34,879 nt of DNA from Ramlibacter sp. (lineage in GTDB: Bacteria; Pseudomonadota; Gammaproteobacteria; Burkholderiales; Burkholderiaceae_C). The notes under the pieces are model-generated. The model was given only the letters and a program-made list of their open reading frames with translations, searched no databases and was not told the DNA's origin. The position numbers and the translations under genes were made by a program. The DNA lies in NCBI RefSeq assembly GCF_028292805.1, contig NZ_JAQGLS010000240.1, forward strand, positions 1 through 34,879, read 5' to 3'. Of the stretch, positions 27,806-34,748 are shown piece by piece; the stretch's first letter is position 1, and each line of letters opens with the position of its first letter.

Positions 27806-29316
27806 AGCAGTCCCACCTCCTGGCCCTGGTCGCCGCGCTTGCCCTCGCCGGCTGCGCCACCACACAGGGCCCCGAGTCGAGTGGCGCCCTGGCGCCCGCC
27901 GTCGAAGCCAACACCACCGCCTCCCGCCTGCCCGCCGTCATTCCCACCGGACCGCTCAGCGCGCTGAAGAACTCCGAGATCGGTTCGCGCTCGGTCGCCG
28001 GCCTGGAGCCGCCGCCGGACCTGTTCAGCCGCATCCGCCGCGGCTTCGCGATGCCCGACCTGGACCAGGACCTGGTGCGCAAGCAGGAGCAGTGGTACGC
28101 CACCCGCCCGGACTACATCCAGCGCATGACGGACCGCTCGCGCAAGTACCTTTTCCACATCGTGGAGGAACTCGAGCGCCGCAACATGCCGACCGAGCTG
28201 GCGCTGCTGCCCTTCATCGAAAGCGCGTTTAACCCGCAGGCCGTCTCCAGCGCCCGCGCCGCCGGCATGTGGCAGTTCATGCCGGCCACCGGCCGCGACT
28301 TCGACCTCAAGCAGAACGTGTTTCGCGACGACCGCCGCGACGTGCTGGCCTCCACCCGCGCCGCGCTGGACTACCTGCAGCGGCTGCACACCATGTTCGG
28401 CGACTGGCACCTGGCGCTGGCCGCCTACAACTGGGGCGAGGGCAGCGTCGGCCGCGCCATCAAGGCCAACCAGCGCGCCGGGCTTGGCACCTCGTACACC
28501 GAGCTGAACATGCCCGACGAGACGCGCAACTACGTGCCCAAGCTGCAGGCCGTCAAGAACATCGTCGCCAATCCCGACCAGTTCCGCGCCGAACTGCCGC
28601 TGATCGAGAACCACCCTTACTTCCAGTCGGTCACGCTGGAGCGCGACATGGACGTGGAACTGGCCGCCAGGCTGGCCGACGTCAACCTCGACGACTTCAA
28701 GGCGCTCAACCCGCAGCACAACCGGGCGGTGATCCTGGCCGCCGGCTCGCCGCAGATCCTGCTGCCCTGGGACAACGCCACCGTCTTCAAGCGCAACTTC
28801 TCCGAGTACACCCGGGGCAAGTTCGCCAGCTGGACGGCCTGGAGCGCCCCCGCCACGATGAGCGTGCCGGAGGCGGCGCGCCGCACCGGCATGTCGGAAG
28901 GCGACATGCGCAGCGTCAACAGCATTCCGCCGCGTATGCTGATCAAGGCCGGCTCGGTGCTGATCGTGCCGCGCTCGGGCACTGGCCACCAGGACGTCAC
29001 CAGCCACGTGGCGGACAACGCCCAACTGAACCTGGCGCCGGAGATCATCACGCGGCGCACCGTGGTCAAGGCCAGGCGCGGCGACTCGGTGGCGACCATC
29101 GCGCGCCGCCACAACCTCAGCGCTGGTCAGGTGGCCGAGTGGAACGACATCCGCGCCTCATCGGTGTTCAAGGCGGGCCAGCAGGTCGTGCTGCACCTGC
29201 CGGTGCGAGCTGCCGCGGCACGGCGGAGGGCTCCAGTGCGCGCCAGCGCGCCGGTGCGCAGCGTCAGCAAGGCGCCCGTGCGCCGGGCCGCAATCGTGAA
29301 GAACAAGCGTCGCTGA
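27802..29316 (+). CDS. mltD: Membrane-bound lytic murein transglycosylase D-like lipoprotein
   Basis: A 504-residue lipoprotein that cleaves peptidoglycan to 1,6-anhydromuropeptides. The signal peptide has the lipobox LAGC, with Cys18 as lipidation site. The SLT domain spans about 105-260, with the catalytic E140 in LLPFIESAFNPQAVSS and the GMWQFMPATGRDF block. A second domain with weak LysM-like character follows. A clear LysM unit is at about 416-467 (RGDSVATIARRHNLSAGQ). The last ~37 residues are very basic (VRASAPVRSVSKAPVRR), which may bind acidic cell-wall polymers. ATG 27802 overlaps the glo2 stop and puts the signal peptide at the N-terminus; an in-frame ATG six codons earlier is less suitable. 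Confidence 0.93.
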   Translation: MKQSHLLALVAALALAGCATTQGPESSGALAPAVEANTTASRLPAVIPTGPLSALKNSEIGSRSVAGLEPPPDLFSRIRRGFAMPDLDQDLVRKQEQWYATRPDYIQRMTDRSRKYLFHIVEELERRNMPTELALLPFIESAFNPQAVSSARAAGMWQFMPATGRDFDLKQNVFRDDRRDVLASTRAALDYLQRLHTMFGDWHLALAAYNWGEGSVGRAIKANQRAGLGTSYTELNMPDETRNYVPKLQAVKNIVANPDQFRAELPLIENHPYFQSVTLERDMDVELAARLADVNLDDFKALNPQHNRAVILAAGSPQILLPWDNATVFKRNFSEYTRGKFASWTAWSAPATMSVPEAARRTGMSEGDMRSVNSIPPRMLIKAGSVLIVPRSGTGHQDVTSHVADNAQLNLAPEIITRRTVVKARRGDSVATIARRHNLSAGQVAEWNDIRASSVFKAGQQVVLHLPVRAAAARRRAPVRASAPVRSVSKAPVRRAAIVKNKRR

Positions 29317-29355
29317 GGGCGGCACGCGAAGTTGTTCGCGGGGTTTGTATAGCCG

Positions 29356-29383
29356 CCGCGTCCAGTTGTAAGCACCGCGTCCA
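29356..29383. repeat. Direct repeat CCGCGTCCA
   Basis: CCGCGTCCA occurs at 29356-29364 and 29375-29383, in the 168-bp gap before the YXWGXW gene. The 19-bp spacing, close to two helical turns, would fit a paired regulator site. No promoter elements are convincing here. The rest of the gap shows nothing else recognisable. Confidence 0.25.
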
Positions 29384-29484
29384 CACATAGGACAACGCCG
29401 ACGGTGTGTACCGTCCCGGTCCGATGCTGGGGGCGAGCCAACCCGGCCATAGTGGGTCCATTCCAACCTTGAAGGGAATGCGAC

Positions 29485-30030
29485 ATGAACAACAAGACAC
29501 TCCTTGGCGCCGTGATGGCCGCCTCGCTCATGGGATTCGGCGCCGCCGCCCATGCGCAGTACACCGCCATCGTCTCGGTGGCGCCACCGACGCCCCAGTA
29601 CGAAGTGGTTCCGGGCCCGCGCCAGGGCCATGTCTGGGCGCCGGGCCATTACGAGTGGCGGGGCAACCAGCACGTGTGGGTGCAAGGCCAGTGGCTGGCG
29701 GCCCGCAACGGCTACGACTACCGCGAGCCGCGCTGGGTGCAGCGTGGCAACGGCCAGTGGCACCTGGTGGGTGGCAACTGGGAACGCCGCGGCCCCGACG
29801 GCGACCGCGACGGCGACGGCATCGCCAACCGCGACGACCGCGACCGTGATGGCGACGGCATTGCCAACCGCAACGACAACCGGCCGAACCGGGCCGCCAG
29901 CGCCCGCGACCTGCGCCCGAACGGCGACCTGGACCGCGACGGCATCGTCAACCGCCACGACCGCGACCGTGACGGCGACGGCGTGCGCAACAACCGCGAC
30001 CGCTTCCCCGACAACGCTCGCCACAGCTGA
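29485..30030 (+). CDS. Exported YXWGXW-repeat protein with calcium-binding DxDxDG repeats
   Basis: A 181-residue secreted protein. The signal peptide MNNKTLLGAVMAASLMGFG ends at AHAQ. The first half of the mature protein holds aromatic units of the YXWGXW type: HVWAPGHYEWRGNQHVW, VQGQWLAARNGYDY and REPRWVQRGNGQWHLVGGNW. The second half holds thrombospondin type 3-like calcium motifs, with DGDRDGDGIANRDDRDR and DRDGDGIANRNDN, then DLDRDGIVNRHDRDRDGDG. The aspartates at positions 1, 3 and 5 of each loop fit calcium binding. The role is unknown; such proteins occur in the periplasm or outer membrane. AAGGGA lies about seven bases before the ATG. A strong terminator follows. Confidence 0.88.
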   Translation: MNNKTLLGAVMAASLMGFGAAAHAQYTAIVSVAPPTPQYEVVPGPRQGHVWAPGHYEWRGNQHVWVQGQWLAARNGYDYREPRWVQRGNGQWHLVGGNWERRGPDGDRDGDGIANRDDRDRDGDGIANRNDNRPNRAASARDLRPNGDLDRDGIVNRHDRDRDGDGVRNNRDRFPDNARHS

Positions 30031-30055
30031 CGGCGCGGGCTGAGGCCCGGCGTTG

Positions 30056-30090
30056 AATGAAGAAGGGGCCCTCGGGGCCCCTTCTTCATT
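30056..30090. terminator. Bidirectional intrinsic terminator
   Basis: AATGAAGAAGGGGCCC and GGGCCCCTTCTTCATT are perfect 16-bp arms around a three-base TCG loop. It lies 25 bases after the YXWGXW stop and 44 bases before the end of the convergent ABC binding protein gene. The A/T-rich outer stem works in both directions. Confidence 0.88.
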
Positions 30091-30134
30091 CGCGCATGGC
30101 CAGTGACTTCGCTGTCGCTGGTCATTCCTCGCCT

Positions 30135-31172
30135 TCAGGCCTTGAACCGCTCCTTGGCCCGCCGCGCGAAGTCATTGGTGTAGGTCTTGCCCAGGTCGAT
30201 GCGGTCGCCCTTGATGGACGGGTCGAAACTGGCGAGCGCCTTCAGCGCCGTGCGCGCCCCGTCCTCAGGCAGCAGGCCGTCGGTCGCGATCGCCTCGCGC
30301 ACCTTGTTGAACGAAGCGAGGTACAGCGCGCGGTCGCCGAGCAGGTAGGTCTCGGGCACGGTCTTGATGATGTCGCTGGGCCCCGCCGTCTGCAGCCACT
30401 TGAGGCCGTGCACGATGGCGTTGGCCAGCGCCTGGCAGGTGTTGGGGTTCTTCTGAACGAACTCCATCGGCGCGAACAGGCAGGCCGCCGGCATGGGGCC
30501 GCCGAACACTTCGTGCGTGCCCTTGAGGGTGCGCGTGTCGCTGATGATGCGGACTTCGCTTTTCTGCTCCAGCATCGTCATCACCGGGTCGGTGTTGCTC
30601 ATGGCGTCGACCTGGCCCGAGCGCAGCGCCGCCAGCGCCCCGGCGGACGCGCCGACACCGACGAAGCTCACGTCCGAGGCCTTCAGCCCGGCGCGCGCCA
30701 GCACGATGTTGGCCACCATGTTGGTGGACGAGCCGGGCGCGGAGACCCCGATCTTCTTGCCGCGCAGGTCGGCCACGCCCCTGTACTGAGGCATCGCCCG
30801 GATCGACACGCCCATGGCGATCTGCGGCGCGCGCCCCTGCAGCACGAACGCCTGGAACACCTGGTTCCTGCTTTGCAGGTTGATGGTGTGCTCGTAGGCG
30901 CCGCTCACCACGTCGGCGGAGCCGGCCAGCACCGCCTGCAGCGCGGGCGCGCCGCCGGCGAAATCGGAAATCTCGAGGTCGAGGCCCTCCGACTTGAAGT
31001 AACCGAGCTGCTCGGCGACCGTCAAGGGCAGGTAGTAGATGGCGGACTTGCCGCCGACGGCGATGGAAACCTTGCTCTTCTCGGGCCTGCCCTGCGCGCG
31101 CAGCGCAGGCGCTGCGACGGCCGCGGCGGCCAGCGCCACGAAGCGCCGGCGGCCGAGTGACAGGTTCAACAT
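30135..31172 (-). CDS. ABC transporter substrate-binding protein (NMT1/SsuA-like)
   Basis: A 345-residue periplasmic binding protein of the NMT1/TauA/SsuA class, which serves ABC importers for sulfonates, thiamine precursors or aromatic acids. The signal has the twin-arginine-like GRRRFVALAAAAVAAPALRAQ. The binding domain shows SAIYYLPLTVAEQLGYFKSEG near 45-65, then GKKIGVSAPGSSTNMVA and SGQVDAMSNTDPVMTML. The ligand cannot be assigned. ATG 31172 is chosen over an upstream in-frame start because GAGG sits seven bases before it. No permease or ATPase gene lies nearby, so it is an orphan. Confidence 0.9.
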   Translation of the reverse strand: MLNLSLGRRRFVALAAAAVAAPALRAQGRPEKSKVSIAVGGKSAIYYLPLTVAEQLGYFKSEGLDLEISDFAGGAPALQAVLAGSADVVSGAYEHTINLQSRNQVFQAFVLQGRAPQIAMGVSIRAMPQYRGVADLRGKKIGVSAPGSSTNMVANIVLARAGLKASDVSFVGVGASAGALAALRSGQVDAMSNTDPVMTMLEQKSEVRIISDTRTLKGTHEVFGGPMPAACLFAPMEFVQKNPNTCQALANAIVHGLKWLQTAGPSDIIKTVPETYLLGDRALYLASFNKVREAIATDGLLPEDGARTALKALASFDPSIKGDRIDLGKTYTNDFARRAKERFKA

Positions 31173-31231
31173 GGAAAAGCCTCGCTGCAATTCTTATGGG
31201 TTGACCGCAGGTTAGTGCGCTCTCGCCCCGA

Positions 31232-31261
31232 CCCGCATCGGGACTAGCCCGTGCGGGTTTT
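31232..31261 (+). other. Hairpin with T-tract between MAPEG and ABC protein genes
   Basis: CCCGCATCGGG and CCCGTGCGGG pair with one bulged base around ACTAG, and TTTT follows on the plus strand. No plus-strand gene ends here. It could stop antisense transcription, or it may be a regulator site in front of the binding protein gene. The orientation is wrong for terminating the minus-strand MAPEG transcript. Confidence 0.35.
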
Positions 31262-31283
31262 CACGTAACGCGCGAGCAGGCTC

Positions 31284-31706
31284 CTAGCGGTATCCGCTGA
31301 ACAAGATCGCGATATTGACCAGCAGCGCGAGGGCCCACACCAGCGAACGCGGCGTCGCCAGGCCGGCAACGTACATCGCCACGTAGATGATGCGCAGCGT
31401 GACGAACAGCAGCGCCAGGATGTCCAGCTTGGCCTGCGTGGCGCCAAGCTGGTGGGCGATGATCACCGCGCCGATGAAGAACGGCAGCGCCTCGAAGCTG
31501 TTGGCCTGCGCCGCGTTGGCGCGCGCCTGCCAGCCCTCCTGCCGCGCCAGCCACGCGCGCGGCTCCACGTTGTCGTAGCCGCCGTCGCGGCGCGGCTTGC
31601 CAAAGCCGTGCCACTTGGCCAGCCCGGCGCAGGCGATCGGCAGCAGGGCGGCGATCAGCACGCACCAGTAGGCCACGGTGAATCCGAAAGTCATCGGCGT
31701 CGTCAC
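31284..31706 (-). CDS. MAPEG family membrane protein
   Basis: A 140-residue small membrane protein of the MAPEG (microsomal glutathione transferase-like) superfamily, with four hydrophobic segments: [53 protein letters not shown] and [18 protein letters not shown]. The ERxxxN-like family core is seen as [16 protein letters not shown]. Bacterial members are mostly uncharacterised; some act on glutathione or eicosanoid-like substrates. The GTG at 31706 is chosen because AGGAG lies six bases upstream and the codon overlaps the recR stop by 4 bp (GTGA). ATG 31694 is possible but poorly spaced. Confidence 0.88.
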   Translation of the reverse strand: MTTPMTFGFTVAYWCVLIAALLPIACAGLAKWHGFGKPRRDGGYDNVEPRAWLARQEGWQARANAAQANSFEALPFFIGAVIIAHQLGATQAKLDILALLFVTLRIIYVAMYVAGLATPRSLVWALALLVNIAILFSGYR

Positions 31707-32296
31707 TTCGTTCTCCTGTCCACCAGCGCATGGGCGATGGTTCCCAGATCCACGTATTCGAGCTCGCTGCCGGCGGGCACGCCACGCGCGAGCCGCGTGA
31801 CCTTCAGCCCGCGCTGCTTGAGCGCTTCGGCGATCACATGCGCGGTGGCCTCGCCTTCCGCGGTGAAGTTCGTTGCCAAGATCACCTCCTGCACCTGGCC
31901 ATCGGTCGCCCGGTCGAACAGCTTCGACAAGCCGATCTCCCTGGGACCGATACCGTCCAGCGGACTGAGCTTGCCCATCAACACGAAATACAGGCCCTGG
32001 TAGGCCTGCGTGCGCTCCACCGCGGCCTGGTCGGCGGGGGTCTCCACCACGCACAGCTTGCCGCGGTCCCGCTGCGGGCTGCGGCAGGTGGCGCACACCT
32101 CGTCCTCGGTGAAGGTGTGGCACTCGCTGCAATGGCGCACGTGGCCGGCCGCCTGCGCCAGCGCGCGCGACAGCACCTGCGCGCCCTCGCGGTCGTGCTG
32201 CAGCAGGTGGAAGGCCATGCGTTGCGCGGACTTGACGCCCACACCCGGCAAGCGGCGCAGGGCGTCGACCAGCGCCTGGAGGGAAGGCTCTGCCAA
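31703..32296 (-). CDS. recR: Recombination mediator protein RecR
   Basis: RecR works with RecO and RecF to load RecA at single-strand gaps. The 197 residues are the standard length. The helix-hairpin-helix, [20 protein letters not shown], is at 12-31. The zinc finger uses C56, C59, C68 and C71 ([16 protein letters not shown]), and the Toprim domain follows with [14 protein letters not shown] and [12 protein letters not shown] near the end. The start codon is TTG at 32296: no ATG is available before the conserved HhH, and no clear Shine-Dalgarno is seen. It follows ybaB by 3 bp, so it is translationally coupled in dnaX-ybaB-recR. Confidence 0.96.
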   Translation of the reverse strand: MAEPSLQALVDALRRLPGVGVKSAQRMAFHLLQHDREGAQVLSRALAQAAGHVRHCSECHTFTEDEVCATCRSPQRDRGKLCVVETPADQAAVERTQAYQGLYFVLMGKLSPLDGIGPREIGLSKLFDRATDGQVQEVILATNFTAEGEATAHVIAEALKQRGLKVTRLARGVPAGSELEYVDLGTIAHALVDRRTK

Positions 32297-32299
32297 GCG

Positions 32300-32623
32300 C
32301 TAGAAAGGCAGCTTCATGCCGGGCGGCAGCCCTGCCGTCAGCTTGCCCATCTTCTCGTTGCTGGTCTCTTCCGCCTTGCGCACGGCGGCGTTGAAGGCCG
32401 CGGCCACCAGGTCTTCCAGCATGTCCTTGTCTTCGCCCAGCAGGCTGGGGTCGATGGTGACGCGCTTGACGTCGTGCTTGCAGGTCATGGTGACCTTCAC
32501 CAGCCCGGCGCCGGCCTCGCCGCTGACCTCGATCAGCGCCAGTTCTTCCTGCGCCTTCTTCATGTTGTCCTGCATCGCCTGGGCCTGCTTCATGAGGCCG
32601 GCGAGCTGTCCCTTGTTGAACAT
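32300..32623 (-). CDS. ybaB: YbaB/EbfC family nucleoid-associated protein
   Basis: A 107-residue DNA-binding protein that forms tweezer-like dimers and acts as a nucleoid-associated factor. [20 protein letters not shown] is the N-terminal coiled helix with its usual Gln/Met pattern. The beta-sheet core holds [21 protein letters not shown]. The C-terminus [12 protein letters not shown] is the conserved family ending. It lies 12 bp after dnaX and 3 bp before recR, the classic dnaX-ybaB-recR operon. GAGAGA upstream of the ATG may serve as Shine-Dalgarno. Confidence 0.96.
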   Translation of the reverse strand: MFNKGQLAGLMKQAQAMQDNMKKAQEELALIEVSGEAGAGLVKVTMTCKHDVKRVTIDPSLLGEDKDMLEDLVAAAFNAAVRKAEETSNEKMGKLTAGLPPGMKLPF

Positions 32624-32635
32624 GGATGTCTCTCT

Positions 32636-34462
32636 CTAGTGTTTCGGTACGGGTTTGATGCTGCCAGGGACGATTTTCGCCCCAAAGTCACGCTGCATCT
32701 GCTGCACGAACGGATCGTTCAGGATGATCTGCTCCGCGGCCTGCTGGCGCAAGGCCGCGGCCTGGGCATTGCGGCGCGCCGGGCTGTCGGTGACGGCGCC
32801 CACTTCGACCGTGAGCTGCACCGCGTGCCCGGCGGCTTCCAGCGCCGCGCGCAGCCGCTCGCGGCTGGCCGGCTGGTTGAGCGACTCGCGCTCCACCCGC
32901 AGCATCCAGTGGCCGACGTCGCGGCCCACCAGCTGGGACTGCAGCGCCAGCTCGCGCACCAGCGCGGCGATGGCTTCGCGCTCGACCAGCTCCTGCACGG
33001 TCGCCTGCCAGAAGTCGCCCTCGGGCGTGGCCGCCACAGCCGGCGCCCCGGTCGGCGCTTCGCGCAAGGGCTCGGGCTGCGTGCGCACCGGCACGCCCAG
33101 CACGTCGCCATTGCCATTGCGCGGCGGAAAGGCGCCGGGGCGCGGTGGCGCCTGGCGAGGCTCGACCACGGAAAGGACTTGGCCCGGCGGGGCGGTCGGG
33201 CGCGGGGATTGAGCGATGGGCGCGGGCAGGCTGGGGTGCGCTTCGCTTGCCGCCAGCCGAGCGGGCGCAGCTTCGGGCGGATTCGCAGGCTGGGGCGGCG
33301 CAGCCACTTCAGGGCCGGGCAAAGGCGCCGCCGCGCCCTCATTCAAAGTTTTTTTTTGAGCGCTGTGCGGCTTGAACGCCAGCAACCGCAGCAACACCAT
33401 CGTCAGCCCGGCGTATTCGTCCGGGGCCAGGCCCAGCTCCGCGCGGCCGTGCAGGCAGATGCTGTAGAGCAGCTGGGTCTCGTCGGCCGGCATCGACGCG
33501 GCCAGCCGCGCGATGGCGGCGGCCTCGTCGTCGGCCGGGTGCGAGGCGTCCGGCACGGCTTGCAACACGGCCATGCGCTGCAGCACCATGCTCATTTCCT
33601 CCAGCGCCGCCGCCGCGCTCAAGCCGTGCAGGCGCAAAGCCTCGGAGATCTCCACCACGGTCTTGCCGTCCGACTGCGCCAGTGCTTCCAGCAGCCTGAA
33701 CACATGGCTGCGATCGACGCTGCCCAGCATCTGGCGCACCGCCGCTTCTTGCAGCTGGCCGGCGCCGAAGGCGATGGCCTGGTCGGTCAGCGACAGCGCA
33801 TCGCGCATCGAACCGCGGGCGGCGCGCGAGATCAGCCGCAGCGCCTGCGCCTCGGCCGGCACCGCCTCCGCCGCCAGCACGGTGGCCAGGTGGTCCTGCA
33901 CCGTCTCCGGCGCCATCGGCCGCAAGTTGAACTGCAGGCAGCGCGAGAGCACCGTCACCGGCACCTTCTGCGGGTCGGTGGTGGCCAGCACGAACTTGAG
34001 GTATTCGGGCGGCTCTTCCAGAGTCTTGAGCATCGCGTTGAACGCGTGCCCGGTGAGCATGTGCACCTCGTCGATCATGAAGACCTTGAAGCGGCCCTGC
34101 ACCGGCTTGTAGACGGCCTGCTCCAGCAACGACTGCACCTCGTCCACGCCGCGGTTGGAGGCCGCGTCCAACTCGGTGTAGTCGACGAAGCGGCCGCTGT
34201 CGATGTCGGCGCAGGCCTGGCAGACGCCGCACGGCGCGGCCGTGATCCCGCCCTGCCCGTCCGCCCCCTGGCAGTTGAGCGACTTGGCCAGGATGCGCGA
34301 CACCGTGGTCTTGCCCACGCCGCGCGTGCCCGTGAACAGGTAGGCGTGGTGCAGCCTTTGCTGCTCCAGCGCGTTGGACAGGGCCTGCACGACGTGCTCC
34401 TGGCCGACCATTTCGCTGAAGGTCTTGGGCCGGTACTTGCGGGCGAGCACGAGATAGGACAT
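32636..34462 (-). CDS. dnaX: DNA polymerase III subunits tau and (by slippage) gamma
   Basis: DnaX is the ATPase of the clamp loader that places the beta clamp on primed DNA; tau also binds the polymerase core and DnaB. The full product is 608 residues. Walker A is GTRGVGKT at 45-52. Zinc ligands are C64, C78, C81 and C84. The DEVH box is at 131-134, and the SRC motif with the arginine finger is at 173-175. Domain III ends near residue 365. Then follow a Pro/Ala-rich linker and the tau-specific C-terminal domains. A run of nine A at codons 369-372 could produce a short gamma form. No Shine-Dalgarno lies before the ATG; TAGAAT seven bases upstream looks like its -10. It leads ybaB and recR. 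Confidence 0.96.
   Translation of the reverse strand: MSYLVLARKYRPKTFSEMVGQEHVVQALSNALEQQRLHHAYLFTGTRGVGKTTVSRILAKSLNCQGADGQGGITAAPCGVCQACADIDSGRFVDYTELDAASNRGVDEVQSLLEQAVYKPVQGRFKVFMIDEVHMLTGHAFNAMLKTLEEPPEYLKFVLATTDPQKVPVTVLSRCLQFNLRPMAPETVQDHLATVLAAEAVPAEAQALRLISRAARGSMRDALSLTDQAIAFGAGQLQEAAVRQMLGSVDRSHVFRLLEALAQSDGKTVVEISEALRLHGLSAAAALEEMSMVLQRMAVLQAVPDASHPADDEAAAIARLAASMPADETQLLYSICLHGRAELGLAPDEYAGLTMVLLRLLAFKPHSAQKKTLNEGAAAPLPGPEVAAPPQPANPPEAAPARLAASEAHPSLPAPIAQSPRPTAPPGQVLSVVEPRQAPPRPGAFPPRNGNGDVLGVPVRTQPEPLREAPTGAPAVAATPEGDFWQATVQELVEREAIAALVRELALQSQLVGRDVGHWMLRVERESLNQPASRERLRAALEAAGHAVQLTVEVGAVTDSPARRNAQAAALRQQAAEQIILNDPFVQQMQRDFGAKIVPGSIKPVPKH
33349..33357 (-). other. dnaX: Nine-A slippage site in dnaX
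   Basis: In the coding strand the codons are CAA AAA AAA ACT TTG, a run of nine A. With one extra A or a -1 shift the frame reads AAC TTT GAA TGA and stops after codon 374. With one A fewer it stops at the TGA after CTT. Both ends give a product with domains I-III only, the size expected for gamma. A GGCGC-GGCG-GCGCC hairpin begins 11 bases downstream. Confidence 0.6.
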
Positions 34463-34469
34463 TGCCGCG

Positions 34470-34475
34470 ATTCTA
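34470..34475 (-). promoter_or_regulatory. -10-like box upstream of dnaX
   Basis: TAGAAT (5/6) ends seven bases before the dnaX ATG at 34462. No Shine-Dalgarno is present, so the transcript may be leaderless or nearly so. Confidence 0.4.
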
Positions 34476-34524
34476 AGTTGCTCCCCGCAGAGCCCCCTCG
34501 CGTGCCGGCCGCCGCGACCTAGCC

Positions 34525-34530
34525 TACAAT
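34525..34530 (+). promoter_or_regulatory. -10 box of the SRP RNA gene
   Basis: TACAAT (5/6 match) ends ten bases before the first paired base of the SRP RNA, so transcription would start at or just before the RNA. No convincing -35 is seen. Confidence 0.5.
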
Positions 34531-34540
34531 CCATCCTGAC

Positions 34541-34627
34541 GGGCCTCCCCGCATGGTGAAGCGGCCAACCGGGTCAGGTGGGGAACCAAGCAGCCCTAAC
34601 TGTGGAGCCAGTGCCGGGGGTAAGGCT
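34541..34627 (+). ncRNA. ffs: Small signal recognition particle RNA (4.5S RNA)
   Basis: The RNA component of the signal recognition particle, bound by Ffh to target nascent membrane proteins. The conserved apical domain is visible as GGGTCAGGTGGGGAACC and then AAGCAGCCCTAACTGTGG, matching the GGUCAGGU...AAGCAGCC signature that binds the Ffh M domain. The outer ends pair: GGGCCT at 34541-34546 with AGGCTC at 34622-34627, including one G-U pair. It is divergent from dnaX, a common position in Betaproteobacteria. The ends are set from pairing and are uncertain by a few bases. Confidence 0.93.
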
Positions 34628-34650
34628 CGTCACCTTTCATTGTTGGAAGT

Positions 34651-34687
34651 GAGAGCTGGCGCGGGTTTCGAGCCTGTAGCGGCTCTC
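34651..34687 (+). repeat. Inverted repeat between the SRP RNA and the integrase-like gene
   Basis: GAGAGC at 34651-34656 and GCTCTC at 34682-34687 can close a stem whose loop contains GGC...GCC pairing around GGTTTCGA. The loop vaguely resembles a tRNA T-arm but is too short for a tRNA. It may be the SRP RNA 3' flank structure or part of an attachment region. Confidence 0.3.
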
Positions 34688-34698
34688 CGGCCCCTCCG

Positions 34699-34718
34699 TG
34701 TGTCAGTTTCATGTGTCA
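34699..34718. repeat. TGTGTCA direct repeats before the integrase-like gene
   Basis: TGTGTCA occurs at 34699-34705 and 34712-34718, with a 13-bp period, followed by a weaker TTTGTCC. Short repeats just upstream of a tyrosine recombinase gene can be arm-type binding sites; that reading is inference. Confidence 0.3.
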
Positions 34719-34748
34719 CTTTGTCCAACGCCGATGAACAAAATGACC

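Noticed and set aside
29809-29990. Tandem DNA repeat
   Set aside because: The repeated GACCGCGACGGCGA-like units are codons of the calcium-binding DRDGDG motifs, so they are explained by the protein.
34651-34695. tRNA or tmRNA fragment behind the SRP RNA
   Set aside because: A GGTTTCGA stretch and a GAGAGC/GCTCTC stem look tRNA-like, but the enclosed length is far too short and no anticodon or D-arm is present.
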